Positions 16,762 to 24,857 of a stretch of 64,000 nt of DNA are shown one piece after another. The notes beneath the pieces were generated by a model. It was not told the origin of the DNA and ran no database searches. It saw nothing but the letters and a program-made list of their open reading frames with translations. This stretch comes from Terrimesophilobacter sp964651535 (GTDB taxonomy: Bacteria; Actinomycetota; Actinomycetes; Actinomycetales; Microbacteriaceae): assembly GCA_964651535.1 (NCBI GenBank), contig CAZYYE010000001.1:186001-250000 (forward strand), written 5' to 3'. The position numbers were made by a program, and so were the translations under genes. Numbering within the stretch: the stretch's first letter is position 1; each line of letters opens with the position of its first letter.

Positions 16762-17246
16762 GCCCGACAGGTCCTGAGGTGTTAGACAAGGTGCGGTCAG
16801 CATACGAAACTTTTGTCGAACGTGACTGGTATCTACTTAAGGTCGACGCCAATGAACGAAGCCTGACCCATAAGCTCGCTGAGTATCTTCAGCTCGAATT
16901 CGCAGGCTGGGACGTTGACTGCGAGTACAACCGATGGGCTGAAAATCCCGGGGAGGATCCTCAGAAGAGACTGCAGGGGCTCGAAGAACAAGTGTCAACG
17001 GCAGACACCAAAGGCAAGACGGTGTACCCGGATATCATCGTTCACTGTCGAGGCACAACGGAGAATCTTGTAGTAATTGAAGCAAAAAAACGTGGCGGTG
17101 ACACTCAGTCCGATGACGTGAAGTTGCATCTGTACAAAAGTCAGATCGGTTACAAATACGCGATCTCGATCGTGTTCCCGACATCCGAAGATTACCTGGA
17201 TGCCAGGCCCGAACACGATGTCAATCTTTTCGGGAGCGCACCGTGA
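16758..17246 (+). CDS. Small PD-(D/E)xK-like protein inside the type I R-M operon
   Basis: The 162-residue protein sits between hsdM and hsdS, with a GTGA overlap at its start (GTG 16758) and a GTGA overlap with hsdS at its end, so it is co-translated with both. Residues 92-110 fit a PD-(D/E)xK nuclease core: YPDIIVH, then VVIEAKK (Asp92, Glu108, Lys110). The N-terminal part is helical (SLTHKLAEYLQLEF). It is too small to be an HsdR. It may be an accessory nuclease or a regulator of restriction. I do not recognise a named family. Confidence 0.75.
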   Translation: MSPTGPEVLDKVRSAYETFVERDWYLLKVDANERSLTHKLAEYLQLEFAGWDVDCEYNRWAENPGEDPQKRLQGLEEQVSTADTKGKTVYPDIIVHCRGTTENLVVIEAKKRGGDTQSDDVKLHLYKSQIGYKYAISIVFPTSEDYLDARPEHDVNLFGSAP

Positions 17247-18463
17247 GCCGAATCGACGAACTGATCGCGGAACTGTGCCCAGATGGAGTGGCACAAAAGC
17301 TTCTCGGAGATGTCGGCTCCTTCATTCGAGGGAATGGCTTACAGAAGAGCGATCTCACTGACGACGGTGTTGGCGCGATTCACTATGGGCAAATTCACAC
17401 CCATTATGGGATCTGGACCACCACCACGAAATCATTTGTGCTGGCAGCGTCCGCTGCGAAGCTTCGGCGAGCCAAATCTGGCGATCTCGTCATAGCGACA
17501 ACGAGTGAGGATGACGCCGCTGTTGCCAGGGCGACCGCATGGTTGGGCAAGGAGGAGGTCGCAATTAGTGGAGACGCGTATATCTTTGAACACTCGCTTG
17601 ACCCCAAATTTGTCGCCTATTTCTTTCATTCAGATCAGTTTCAAAGCCAAAAGACCCGGTATATAACTGGCACCAAGGTCCGTCGCATCTCTGGAGAGTC
17701 GCTCGCAAAGATTCAAATCCCGGTGCCGCCGCTGGAGGTGCAGCGGGAGATTGTGCGAATTTTGGACCAGTTCACTGAGCTGGAAGCGGAGCTGGAAGCG
17801 GAGCTGGAAGCGCGGCGGATGCAGTATGCCTATTACCGTGACTTATTCCTCTCATTTCAAGAGCCAGCCGGCTTCAAGTGGGCCACCATGAGTGAAGTCG
17901 CCGAATTCAAGTACGGTTTTACGGCCTCCGCTGCGGATACGGGCGTTTATCGCTTCCTCCGAATTACTGACATTGATCCGTCGGGGAAGTTACGTCCCGA
18001 CGGGGCAAAGTATGTTGCTCCGACGGGTGCGGCTCTCGACTACACGGCACTGCGCGGAGACCTGCTTATGGCTCGCACTGGCGCTACCTTTGGAAAAACA
18101 GTGTTGGTCGAAACAGATGAACCCGCTATCTATGCGTCCTTCCTGATCCGCATTCGATTTCCCAATAACGATGTGTTGCCGGAGTACTACTGGCACTTTG
18201 CACAAAGCAGCCACTATTGGGCTCAGGCTAACGCGATGGTGAGCACAGGCGGGCAGCCTCAGTTCAACGCCAACTCGCTAAAACGAGTGAGGATCCCCGT
18301 CCCACGTCTTAGCGAGCAAGCACGAATTGTCTCGGTACTTGACGAGTTCGACGCGCTCGTGAACGACCTCAGCGTCGGTCTTCCTGCCGAGCTCGCGGCG
18401 CGCCGAAAGCAGTACGAGCACTACCGTGACAGGTTGCTGACGTTCAAGGAGTTGGCGGCGTGA
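17243..18463 (+). CDS. hsdS: Type I restriction-modification system, specificity subunit HsdS
   Basis: The 406-residue protein has the two target-recognition domains and two conserved helical spacers of HsdS. TRD1 ends in IPVPPLEVQREIVRILDQF and TRD2 ends in IPVPRLSEQARIVSVLDEF. It chooses the bipartite DNA site for the methylase and the nuclease. Between the TRDs, residues 179-190 are three exact ELEA repeats, the type of spacer repeat that sets the gap between half-sites in type IC enzymes. Starts at GTG 17243 within the stop of the preceding gene. Confidence 0.95.
   Translation: MSRIDELIAELCPDGVAQKLLGDVGSFIRGNGLQKSDLTDDGVGAIHYGQIHTHYGIWTTTTKSFVLAASAAKLRRAKSGDLVIATTSEDDAAVARATAWLGKEEVAISGDAYIFEHSLDPKFVAYFFHSDQFQSQKTRYITGTKVRRISGESLAKIQIPVPPLEVQREIVRILDQFTELEAELEAELEARRMQYAYYRDLFLSFQEPAGFKWATMSEVAEFKYGFTASAADTGVYRFLRITDIDPSGKLRPDGAKYVAPTGAALDYTALRGDLLMARTGATFGKTVLVETDEPAIYASFLIRIRFPNNDVLPEYYWHFAQSSHYWAQANAMVSTGGQPQFNANSLKRVRIPVPRLSEQARIVSVLDEFDALVNDLSVGLPAELAARRKQYEHYRDRLLTFKELAA
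17777..17812. repeat. Three exact 12-bp tandem repeats in the hsdS spacer
   Basis: GAGCTGGAAGCG is repeated at 17777-17788, 17789-17800 and 17801-17812, in frame, encoding ELEA three times. Gain or loss of one unit keeps the frame but lengthens or shortens the inter-TRD helix. Confidence 0.95.
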
Positions 18464-21400
18464 GTGAGGCTGGTTTCGACGAGCTCAACCACCGGGGGAG
18501 GTACGACCCGATTGCGATCAGTTCCGAGAGCACGGTTGTGGCGGAGTATGTGCTCGACCCGTCGAGTGCGGCCGCCTATCAATCCGAGGCAGAACTGGAG
18601 CGAGAATTCATCCGGCTGCTGCAAAGCCAGGCATACGAGTTCCTGCCCATCACGAGCGAAGCGCAATTAGTTGCGAATCTGCGGGCGCAGTTGGAGGCGC
18701 TCAACGGCATCCAGTTTTCTGATGCCGAGTGGGCGCAGTTCTTCGCCGAACGCATTGCCGGCGCCAACGACGGCATCGTCGAGAAGACGGTGCGCATTCA
18801 AGAAGACCACGTCCAACTCCTGAAACGCGACGACGGCACCACCAAAAACGTGATGCTCATCGACAAGGCGAACATCCACAACAATCGGCTGCAAGTCATC
18901 AACCAGTACGAAGTGAATAGCAGTGCGGCTTCGACCGGCTCAGCCAGCGGGGCGCGGGATGCAGCACGCTCCACTCGCTACGACGTGACCGTGCTCGTCA
19001 ACGGGCTGCCCATGGTGCACGTGGAGTTGAAGCGGCGCGGGGTCGACATCCGTGAAGCGTTCAACCAAATCGGCCGCTACCAGCGCGACACGTTCTGGTC
19101 GGGCAGCGGCCTCTTCGAATACGTGCAACTGTTCGTCATCAGCAACGGCACCCTCACCAAGTACTACTCCAACACCACCCGACGCGAACACCTCAACGAA
19201 GCAACCGGCCGCAAGCGCGCCCGCAAAACCTCCAACTCGTTCGAGTTCACCTCCTGGTGGGCGGATGCGAACAACAAGCCCATCCAGAACCTCACCGCGT
19301 TCGCCAAAACCTTCTTCGCCAAACACAGCCTGCTCAACGTGGTCACCAAATATTGTGTGCTCACCGCCGACCGCATGCTGCTGGTGATGCGCCCGTACCA
19401 AATCGTGGCTACCGAACGCATCCTGCAGCGCATCGACATCTCCACCAACTACAAAAAACTTGGCACCCTTGAGGCCGGTGGCTACGTGTGGCACACGACC
19501 GGTTCCGGTAAAACCCTCACGAGCTTCAAAGCCGCGCAACTCGCCTCGCGGATGCCCAGCGTCGACAAAGTGCTGTTCGTGGTGGACCGCAAAGACCTCG
19601 ACTACCAGACCATGCGCGAGTACGACCGGTTCGAAAAGGGCGCCGCGAACTCCAACACGTCCACGGCGGTGTTGAAGAAGCAGTTAGAAGACCCGAACGC
19701 GACCATCATCATCACCACCATTCAGAAGCTCGCCAACTTCATCGGTGCCAACAAAGGCCACGCCATCTACAGCGGGCACATCGTCATCATTTTCGATGAG
19801 TGCCACCGCTCCCAGTTCGGGGACATGCACACCGCCATCGTTAAGGCATTCAAACGGTACAACCTGTTCGGATTCACCGGCACCCCCATTTTTGCGGTCA
19901 ACGCGAGTGCCGGTGGCAACCCGCAACTGAAAACCACCGAGCAGGCCTTCGGCGAGAAGCTGCACACCTACACGATCGTCGACGCAATCTCCGATAAGAA
20001 TGTGCTGCCGTTCCGCATCGACTATGTCAACACCGTCAAAGTCGGTGCCGTAGTCGACAAGCAGGTCTCGGCCATCGACACCGAGCGCGCCCTTCTGGCC
20101 CCGGAACGCATCAGTGCGGTCGTCGACTACGTGCTCGAACACTTCGACCAGAAAACGAAGCGGGCCAGTCACTACACGCACCGGATGATTGCCAATGTGG
20201 GCGATGTTGCCTCCGGCAGAAACAAGGTCACCGAGATCGCCACCCAGGCACGAGTGGGCGGGTTCAACGCGCTCTTCGCCACGGCATCCATTGAGGCCGC
20301 CAAACGCTATTACGACGCGTTCATGGGTGCGCAAAGCCAGCTCGTGTTTGACCGGCCCGGCTACCAGAAGCTGAAGGTCGGGCTTATCTACAGTTACGCT
20401 GCCAACGAGGCAGAAACCGACGGACTGCTGGATGAAGAAGAGTTCGAGACCGGCCGTCTCGACCAGAGCTCACGCGACTTCCTTGATGATGCCATTGAGC
20501 ATTACAACGAAATGTTCGGCACCAGCTACGACACTTCCGCCGACAGTTTTCAGAATTACTACAAAGATCTCTCGCTGCGGATGAAGAACCGCGAAATTGA
20601 CCTGGTCATCGTGGTCAACATGTTCCTCACCGGGTTCGATGCCACCACCCTCAATACCTTGTTTGTGGACAAGAACCTGCGCGCCCACGGGCTCATTCAG
20701 GCGTACTCGCGTACCAACCGCATCCTCAACTCGGTGAAGACCTACGGCAACATTGTGTCGTTCCGCGACCTCGAAGAGCAGACGAACGACGCGATCGCCC
20801 TGTTCGGCAACAAGGATGCGCGCGGTGTGGTGCTGCTCAAGCCCTATGCCGAGTACTTCACCGAGTATGCCGAGAAGGTTACTGAACTGCTGGAGAAGTA
20901 CCCGCCCGGAGTAGTACCTCTGGGGGAGTCGGCGCAGAAGGAGTTTATTGCCCTGTTTGGGTTGATCCTGCGGCTGCAGAACATCCTGACCTCATTCGAC
21001 GAGTTCGCCGGCCACGAGATGCTCACCGAGCGGCAGAACGAGGACTACCGCAGTGTGTACCTGCGCTTGTGGGACGAGTTCCGGCGTGAGACGGATGCCG
21101 AGAAGGAACCGATCAACGACGACGTCGTCTTCGAGATCGAGCTCATCAAGCAGGTCGAGATCAATGTCGACTACATCCTGATGATGGTGCAGAAGTACCG
21201 CGCCGAACGCGGTGACGGGGACGACACCGAGATTCGTGCCGACATTACGCGCGCGGTGGACGCATCGCCCACGTTGCGCAACAAGAAGGACCTGGTCGAA
21301 GCGTTCGTCGACTCGCTGTCGGCTACGGGTGAGATCGATGACGAGTGGCGAGCGTTCATCGCTGCCCGGCGGGATGCCGAGCTTGATGCCATCATCGAGC

Positions 21401-21624
21401 GCGAGGGCCTGCGCCCCGAAGAGACCCGCGCGTTCATGGCAACCGCGTTCCGTGATGGAGGAATCAAAACCACCGGTACGGCCGTCACCAAGATTTTGCC
21501 GCCCGTCTCGCGATTCGCTGCAGATGGTGGCCACGGCGAAAAGAAGCAGCGGGTGCTGGGATCGCTCAACGAATTCTTCGAGCGGTTCTTTGGGCTTGGC
21601 TCAAGGGTAGATAGCAGTAGTTAA
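18460..21624 (+). CDS. hsdR: Type I restriction-modification system, restriction/translocase subunit HsdR
   Basis: The 1054-residue protein has an N-terminal nuclease core (YDVTVLV, then VHVELKRRG: Asp175, Glu189, Lys191), Walker A HTTGSGKT near residue 345, DEAD-type motif DECHRS near 446, helicase motif FTGTPIF and the C-terminal helical domain that binds the methylase. It translocates DNA from unmethylated sites and cuts it. The GTG start at 18460 overlaps the hsdS stop. Gene order M-(small)-S-R and the HsdR length fit a type IC-like system. Confidence 0.96.
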   Translation: MSEAGFDELNHRGRYDPIAISSESTVVAEYVLDPSSAAAYQSEAELEREFIRLLQSQAYEFLPITSEAQLVANLRAQLEALNGIQFSDAEWAQFFAERIAGANDGIVEKTVRIQEDHVQLLKRDDGTTKNVMLIDKANIHNNRLQVINQYEVNSSAASTGSASGARDAARSTRYDVTVLVNGLPMVHVELKRRGVDIREAFNQIGRYQRDTFWSGSGLFEYVQLFVISNGTLTKYYSNTTRREHLNEATGRKRARKTSNSFEFTSWWADANNKPIQNLTAFAKTFFAKHSLLNVVTKYCVLTADRMLLVMRPYQIVATERILQRIDISTNYKKLGTLEAGGYVWHTTGSGKTLTSFKAAQLASRMPSVDKVLFVVDRKDLDYQTMREYDRFEKGAANSNTSTAVLKKQLEDPNATIIITTIQKLANFIGANKGHAIYSGHIVIIFDECHRSQFGDMHTAIVKAFKRYNLFGFTGTPIFAVNASAGGNPQLKTTEQAFGEKLHTYTIVDAISDKNVLPFRIDYVNTVKVGAVVDKQVSAIDTERALLAPERISAVVDYVLEHFDQKTKRASHYTHRMIANVGDVASGRNKVTEIATQARVGGFNALFATASIEAAKRYYDAFMGAQSQLVFDRPGYQKLKVGLIYSYAANEAETDGLLDEEEFETGRLDQSSRDFLDDAIEHYNEMFGTSYDTSADSFQNYYKDLSLRMKNREIDLVIVVNMFLTGFDATTLNTLFVDKNLRAHGLIQAYSRTNRILNSVKTYGNIVSFRDLEEQTNDAIALFGNKDARGVVLLKPYAEYFTEYAEKVTELLEKYPPGVVPLGESAQKEFIALFGLILRLQNILTSFDEFAGHEMLTERQNEDYRSVYLRLWDEFRRETDAEKEPINDDVVFEIELIKQVEINVDYILMMVQKYRAERGDGDDTEIRADITRAVDASPTLRNKKDLVEAFVDSLSATGEIDDEWRAFIAARRDAELDAIIEREGLRPEETRAFMATAFRDGGIKTTGTAVTKILPPVSRFAADGGHGEKKQRVLGSLNEFFERFFGLGSRVDSSS

Positions 21625-21704
21625 CGTGAACTATCTCCGTCAAGTGACTTATTGGTGGTCAAAGCAATCTATTTCTGCCAAGTTGACTATGAGGAGTTGA
21701 TCAC

Positions 21705-23993
21705 ATGATCGAGGCAATACAGCTCGTCGGGGCCCCTTCTTTTGCAGCGGGCACAAACATTGGCAATTTTGCGGCCTGTACGTTCGTCTTTGGTTCGAAC
21801 GGATCCGGCAAAACGACCATCAGTAGGGCCTTTTCGGACCCTTCCCGGTTCCCTGGGACGTCAGTGACTTCTTCGATTGGTTCCGACCCAATGGTGATTA
21901 AGGTCTACAACCGAGACTACGTGGAACAGACTTACCGAACGGCGGGCGCTCTCAAGGGAGTTTTTCGACTCCTTGATAGAAAGGAAAGCGACGTTCGCGC
22001 GCAAATCGATGCGCTTGAGGGGCCGACGGGATTGATCACACTGAAGGCACGAGAAGTCGAGAGCTTGAAAGCAACTCTTGGTGTTGACGATGCCGGCGAC
22101 GACTCAGCATTGCTGCGAAGACGAGAAGCCGCCAGAGCAGATTTGCAGGACGCAGCATGGAAGGCGAAGAAGCAACTCGTTGCACCTCTTGACCAGATCT
22201 TCACGGGATACAACAGCAGCAAGCAGAAGTTTCTTGACAAAGTAGTCGATGTCGCCGCCGCGAATCCGTCGGCGAGACACTCAGTCGACGAGCTAAAAGA
22301 GCGAGCAAAAGGCGCTTTCAACGACCAAGCCATTTCCCTTGTCGAAGTGCCTACATTGGAAGTCCCAACCTTTACTAGTTGGCCCGGGTATCAGGAACTT
22401 GCCCAGCCAATTCTCGGTAAAGAGGAGGTGACCGTTGCTGAATTAATCGAGGTACTTGGTAATGCCGATTGGGTTCGCGAAGGCATGGCCTTTATGGATG
22501 AAAGTGGCGAGCGTTGCCCGTTTTGCCAACAGACGCTGCCCCATGACTTTGCTAAGGAACTCGGGGACTTTTTCGACGCGGAGTATGAGCGGCGTTTGAA
22601 ATTGGTCACGGAGTTCATCTCACGACATGAGGACTTTGTATCATCGGTGCTTGCACACATAGATTCATTTGGTAACCGTGCGGGTGAGTTGGGGTTCGAT
22701 GAGGTGGCGCTTAGTGCAGCACGATTGGAACTAGAGAAGGCACTCGATGCGCATTCAGCGAGTCTCAATGTGAAGCAGGAGCATCCGGGCGAGAGCATCA
22801 AGCTGGTTTCGATCGAAAGCCAGATCACAGAACTGAATGCCCTGATCGCTAACTCGAACAAGAGGGTTAAGGAGCATAATGCTCTGATTCGCGACAAGGC
22901 CAATGCCCGTCAGCAGCTCATCATGGATTGCTGGGCGTACTTTGTTCGCACCGTGATTGCCACACACGTGGCGACATTTGAGGCCGCAACGGATGGGTTG
23001 GGGACAGGAATTCCGATTCTGGAGCAAAAGCTCTCAGATGCCACCGCATCGCTAAAGAGTTTGAGGTCCGAACTTAAGATTCTCAAGAACGGTGTTTCTT
23101 CAACTTCTGAGAGCGTTGCCGCTATAAACGGTCTTCTTCAAACTGTCGGTTTCACCAATTTTGAACTCTCGCCCTCGCCGAGTGTGATCGACGGATATAT
23201 GATCGTCCGCCCCGATGGGAGCGCAATTCAGGAGACTCTGAGCGAGGGCGAACGGACACTGATCACCTTTCTCTATTTTTTTCAGCAGTTGTCAGGCCTA
23301 GCTGAAGAAGGTGAACCCGAAAGTATCCTGGCCGTGATCGACGATCCGATATCGAGCTTGGATAGTGATGTCCTCTTCGTTGTTTCCAGTCTCATCCGCG
23401 GGCTAATTCGGGATGTTCAGGAACGTACTGGCCGGGTCAAACAAGTGGTTCTGCTAACGCACAACACATATTTCCACAGGCAAGTTGCCTACCCGCGAAG
23501 AGGCGACTCTCCAGCGGGCCGTGCATTCTTTACTCTGCGAAAGCGACCGAACGCGACCACTGAAGTGATCGGACATGGCAGCCACAACCCTGTCAAGACC
23601 ACCTACATCGCGCTATGGAATGAAGTGCGACGAGCCCATTCTGACGACGGTTCTGAGGTCTCGCTTCAGAACGTTATGCGCCGCATACTAGAGAACTATT
23701 TTCGCGTCATTGGTAAATGGGATGTCGAAATCGTGAACACGTTCAATGGCGGTGATCGGGCCGTCGCGCAATCACTAATTGCGTGGTTGCATGACGGGTC
23801 GCATTCGATCCTTGAAGAGCTTGACTATTCTCCAACCGGTGCAACAGTCAATCAGTATCTAGCAGTCTTCAAGAGGATTTTCGTCGAGTCTGGCCACGAA
23901 GCCCATTACAACATGATGATGGACGCCTCGGTCGAACTTGGCGGCCCGGAGGCTTCAGATGACTTGGCGTTGGCGGAAGTGGTGGGCCCGTAG
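21705..23993 (+). CDS. AAA_13 ATPase with zinc hook and anticodon-nuclease-like C-terminus (RloC/PrrC type)
   Basis: The 762-residue protein has an ABC-type ATPase split by a coiled coil: Walker A FGSNGSGKTT (residues 29-38), a mid-protein zinc-hook-like CPFCQQ, signature LSEGERT, Walker B VIDDPISSLD and the His-loop LLTHN. The C-terminal region has Arg659-x3-Glu663 (MRRILENYF) and His700 (HDGSH), a pattern that fits the Arg-Glu-His triad of PrrC/RloC anticodon nucleases. Those cut tRNA when phage blocks a type I enzyme or damages DNA. It lies 80 bp downstream of hsdR. The nuclease activity is inferred, since AAA_13 proteins are diverse. Confidence 0.8.
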   Translation: MIEAIQLVGAPSFAAGTNIGNFAACTFVFGSNGSGKTTISRAFSDPSRFPGTSVTSSIGSDPMVIKVYNRDYVEQTYRTAGALKGVFRLLDRKESDVRAQIDALEGPTGLITLKAREVESLKATLGVDDAGDDSALLRRREAARADLQDAAWKAKKQLVAPLDQIFTGYNSSKQKFLDKVVDVAAANPSARHSVDELKERAKGAFNDQAISLVEVPTLEVPTFTSWPGYQELAQPILGKEEVTVAELIEVLGNADWVREGMAFMDESGERCPFCQQTLPHDFAKELGDFFDAEYERRLKLVTEFISRHEDFVSSVLAHIDSFGNRAGELGFDEVALSAARLELEKALDAHSASLNVKQEHPGESIKLVSIESQITELNALIANSNKRVKEHNALIRDKANARQQLIMDCWAYFVRTVIATHVATFEAATDGLGTGIPILEQKLSDATASLKSLRSELKILKNGVSSTSESVAAINGLLQTVGFTNFELSPSPSVIDGYMIVRPDGSAIQETLSEGERTLITFLYFFQQLSGLAEEGEPESILAVIDDPISSLDSDVLFVVSSLIRGLIRDVQERTGRVKQVVLLTHNTYFHRQVAYPRRGDSPAGRAFFTLRKRPNATTEVIGHGSHNPVKTTYIALWNEVRRAHSDDGSEVSLQNVMRRILENYFRVIGKWDVEIVNTFNGGDRAVAQSLIAWLHDGSHSILEELDYSPTGATVNQYLAVFKRIFVESGHEAHYNMMMDASVELGGPEASDDLALAEVVGP

Positions 23994-24066
23994 TCCCCTG
24001 ATATGGGCGATTGTCGGCTGTGAGGGCGATGATGTCTCAACAAAAACTTCGAGGGAGGTGATTTGA

Positions 24067-24213
24067 ATGTCTTATGACATTGGAGAGAAACCGGGCAAGG
24101 GCACGTATCGCGACGCCTATGGCCACACTGTGACCTTGGATGACAGCGACGACGCTTTGCCCCCTTGTGGCATCTGCGGCGCAGGTCAAAACACCAAATG
24201 GACCCGCATCTGA
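24067..24213 (+). CDS. Small YjzC-like protein (48 aa)
   Basis: This short gene has an excellent ribosome-binding site (GGAGGTGA, 5 bases before the ATG). The product starts MSYDIGEKPGKGTYRDAYGH and ends LPPCGICGAGQNTKW, matching the pattern of YjzC-like small proteins: GxY, a hydrophilic turn, then PPCxxC and a late Trp. One CxxC pair could bind zinc with partners or as a dimer. The function is unknown. It lies between the RloC-like gene and a nuclease-fold gene and may share their operon. Confidence 0.65.
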   Translation: MSYDIGEKPGKGTYRDAYGHTVTLDDSDDALPPCGICGAGQNTKWTRI

Positions 24214-24246
24214 CCCCATCTGTGGGTCAACTTGGAGATGATCGCC

Positions 24247-24666
24247 ATGGCGAAGCGCGCCGAAAGTGATGAGCACTACGTCATGGATCTGTGTGACGAA
24301 GTTCTTGGAAGCACGGGTCAACGACAGTGTCTCTTTCCGTGGCTTCTTGGTGACCTTTCGACCAAGACTGGTCGCCGTCGGCAACTGCCGGTAGATGGAT
24401 ACTGGTCGAGCGAGAATCTCGTCGTCGAGTTCCAAGAGAAGCAGCATACTGAGACGGTCCCGATCTTCGACCGGCGCGAAACAGTATCTGGTGTTCCTCG
24501 AGGCGAACAACGGCGGCTCTATGACGAGCGCAAGGCAAACCTGATCCCAGAGAATGGTCTCCGATTGGAGGTCATTCACAAGTCTGAATTTGTTGTGCAT
24601 CGCGACAGAATCGTGCGAGAACGTGAACGGGACCTCGAAGTCGTGCGGCAACGGTTACTCTCCTGA
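24247..24666 (+). CDS. Small PD-(D/E)xK/DUF559-like nuclease-fold protein
   Basis: The protein is 139 residues from ATG 24247 (GGAG 9 bases upstream). ATG 24238 and TTG 24232 are in-frame alternatives with poor spacing. Residues 47-66 read LPVDGYWSSENLVVEFQEKQ, a beta-strand acidic pattern (Asp50, Glu61, Gln63) similar to Vsr/DUF559-type endonucleases, followed by RLYDERKANLIPENGLRLEVI, which mimics the conserved DxxR...L segment of that superfamily. It might nick or cut DNA. It is the last gene of the defence island and is followed by a strong hairpin. Confidence 0.65.
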   Translation: MAKRAESDEHYVMDLCDEVLGSTGQRQCLFPWLLGDLSTKTGRRRQLPVDGYWSSENLVVEFQEKQHTETVPIFDRRETVSGVPRGEQRRLYDERKANLIPENGLRLEVIHKSEFVVHRDRIVRERERDLEVVRQRLLS

Positions 24667-24667
24667 A

Positions 24668-24690
24668 CCGACGCCCGGGACGGGCGTCGG
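24668..24690 (+). terminator. Strong hairpin terminator at the right end of the defence island
   Basis: Perfect 10-bp stem CCGACGCCCG / CGGGCGTCGG with a 3-base loop begins 2 bases after the stop of the small nuclease gene. There is no U tract, as is common in actinobacteria. Confidence 0.65.
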
Positions 24691-24721
24691 CGCTGGCGTC
24701 GCTGCGAAAGCCATCCGGTCG

Positions 24722-24758
24722 GCTCCCTTCGAGACGCGCTTCGCCCTCCTCAGGGAGC
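24722..24758. repeat. REP-like palindrome at the island's right edge
   Basis: GCTCCCTTCGAGACG and CCTCCTCAGGGAGC flank a GC-rich loop, in inverse orientation to the copy at 2357. It lies between the last island gene and ftsH. Confidence 0.8.
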
Positions 24759-24857
24759 GGAAGCAGTTAAGCCTCCAGCAAACACGCGACGGGGACACAG
24801 AAACGCTCCGGTACCCTTGACAGCAGAAAGGTGCCGGGCTCCACGCCCGGATCGCTC

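Noticed and set aside
10244..24857. Prophage or integrative element as carrier of the defence island
   Set aside because: No integrase, transposase, relaxase or phage structural gene is visible. Only REP-like palindromes mark the edges.
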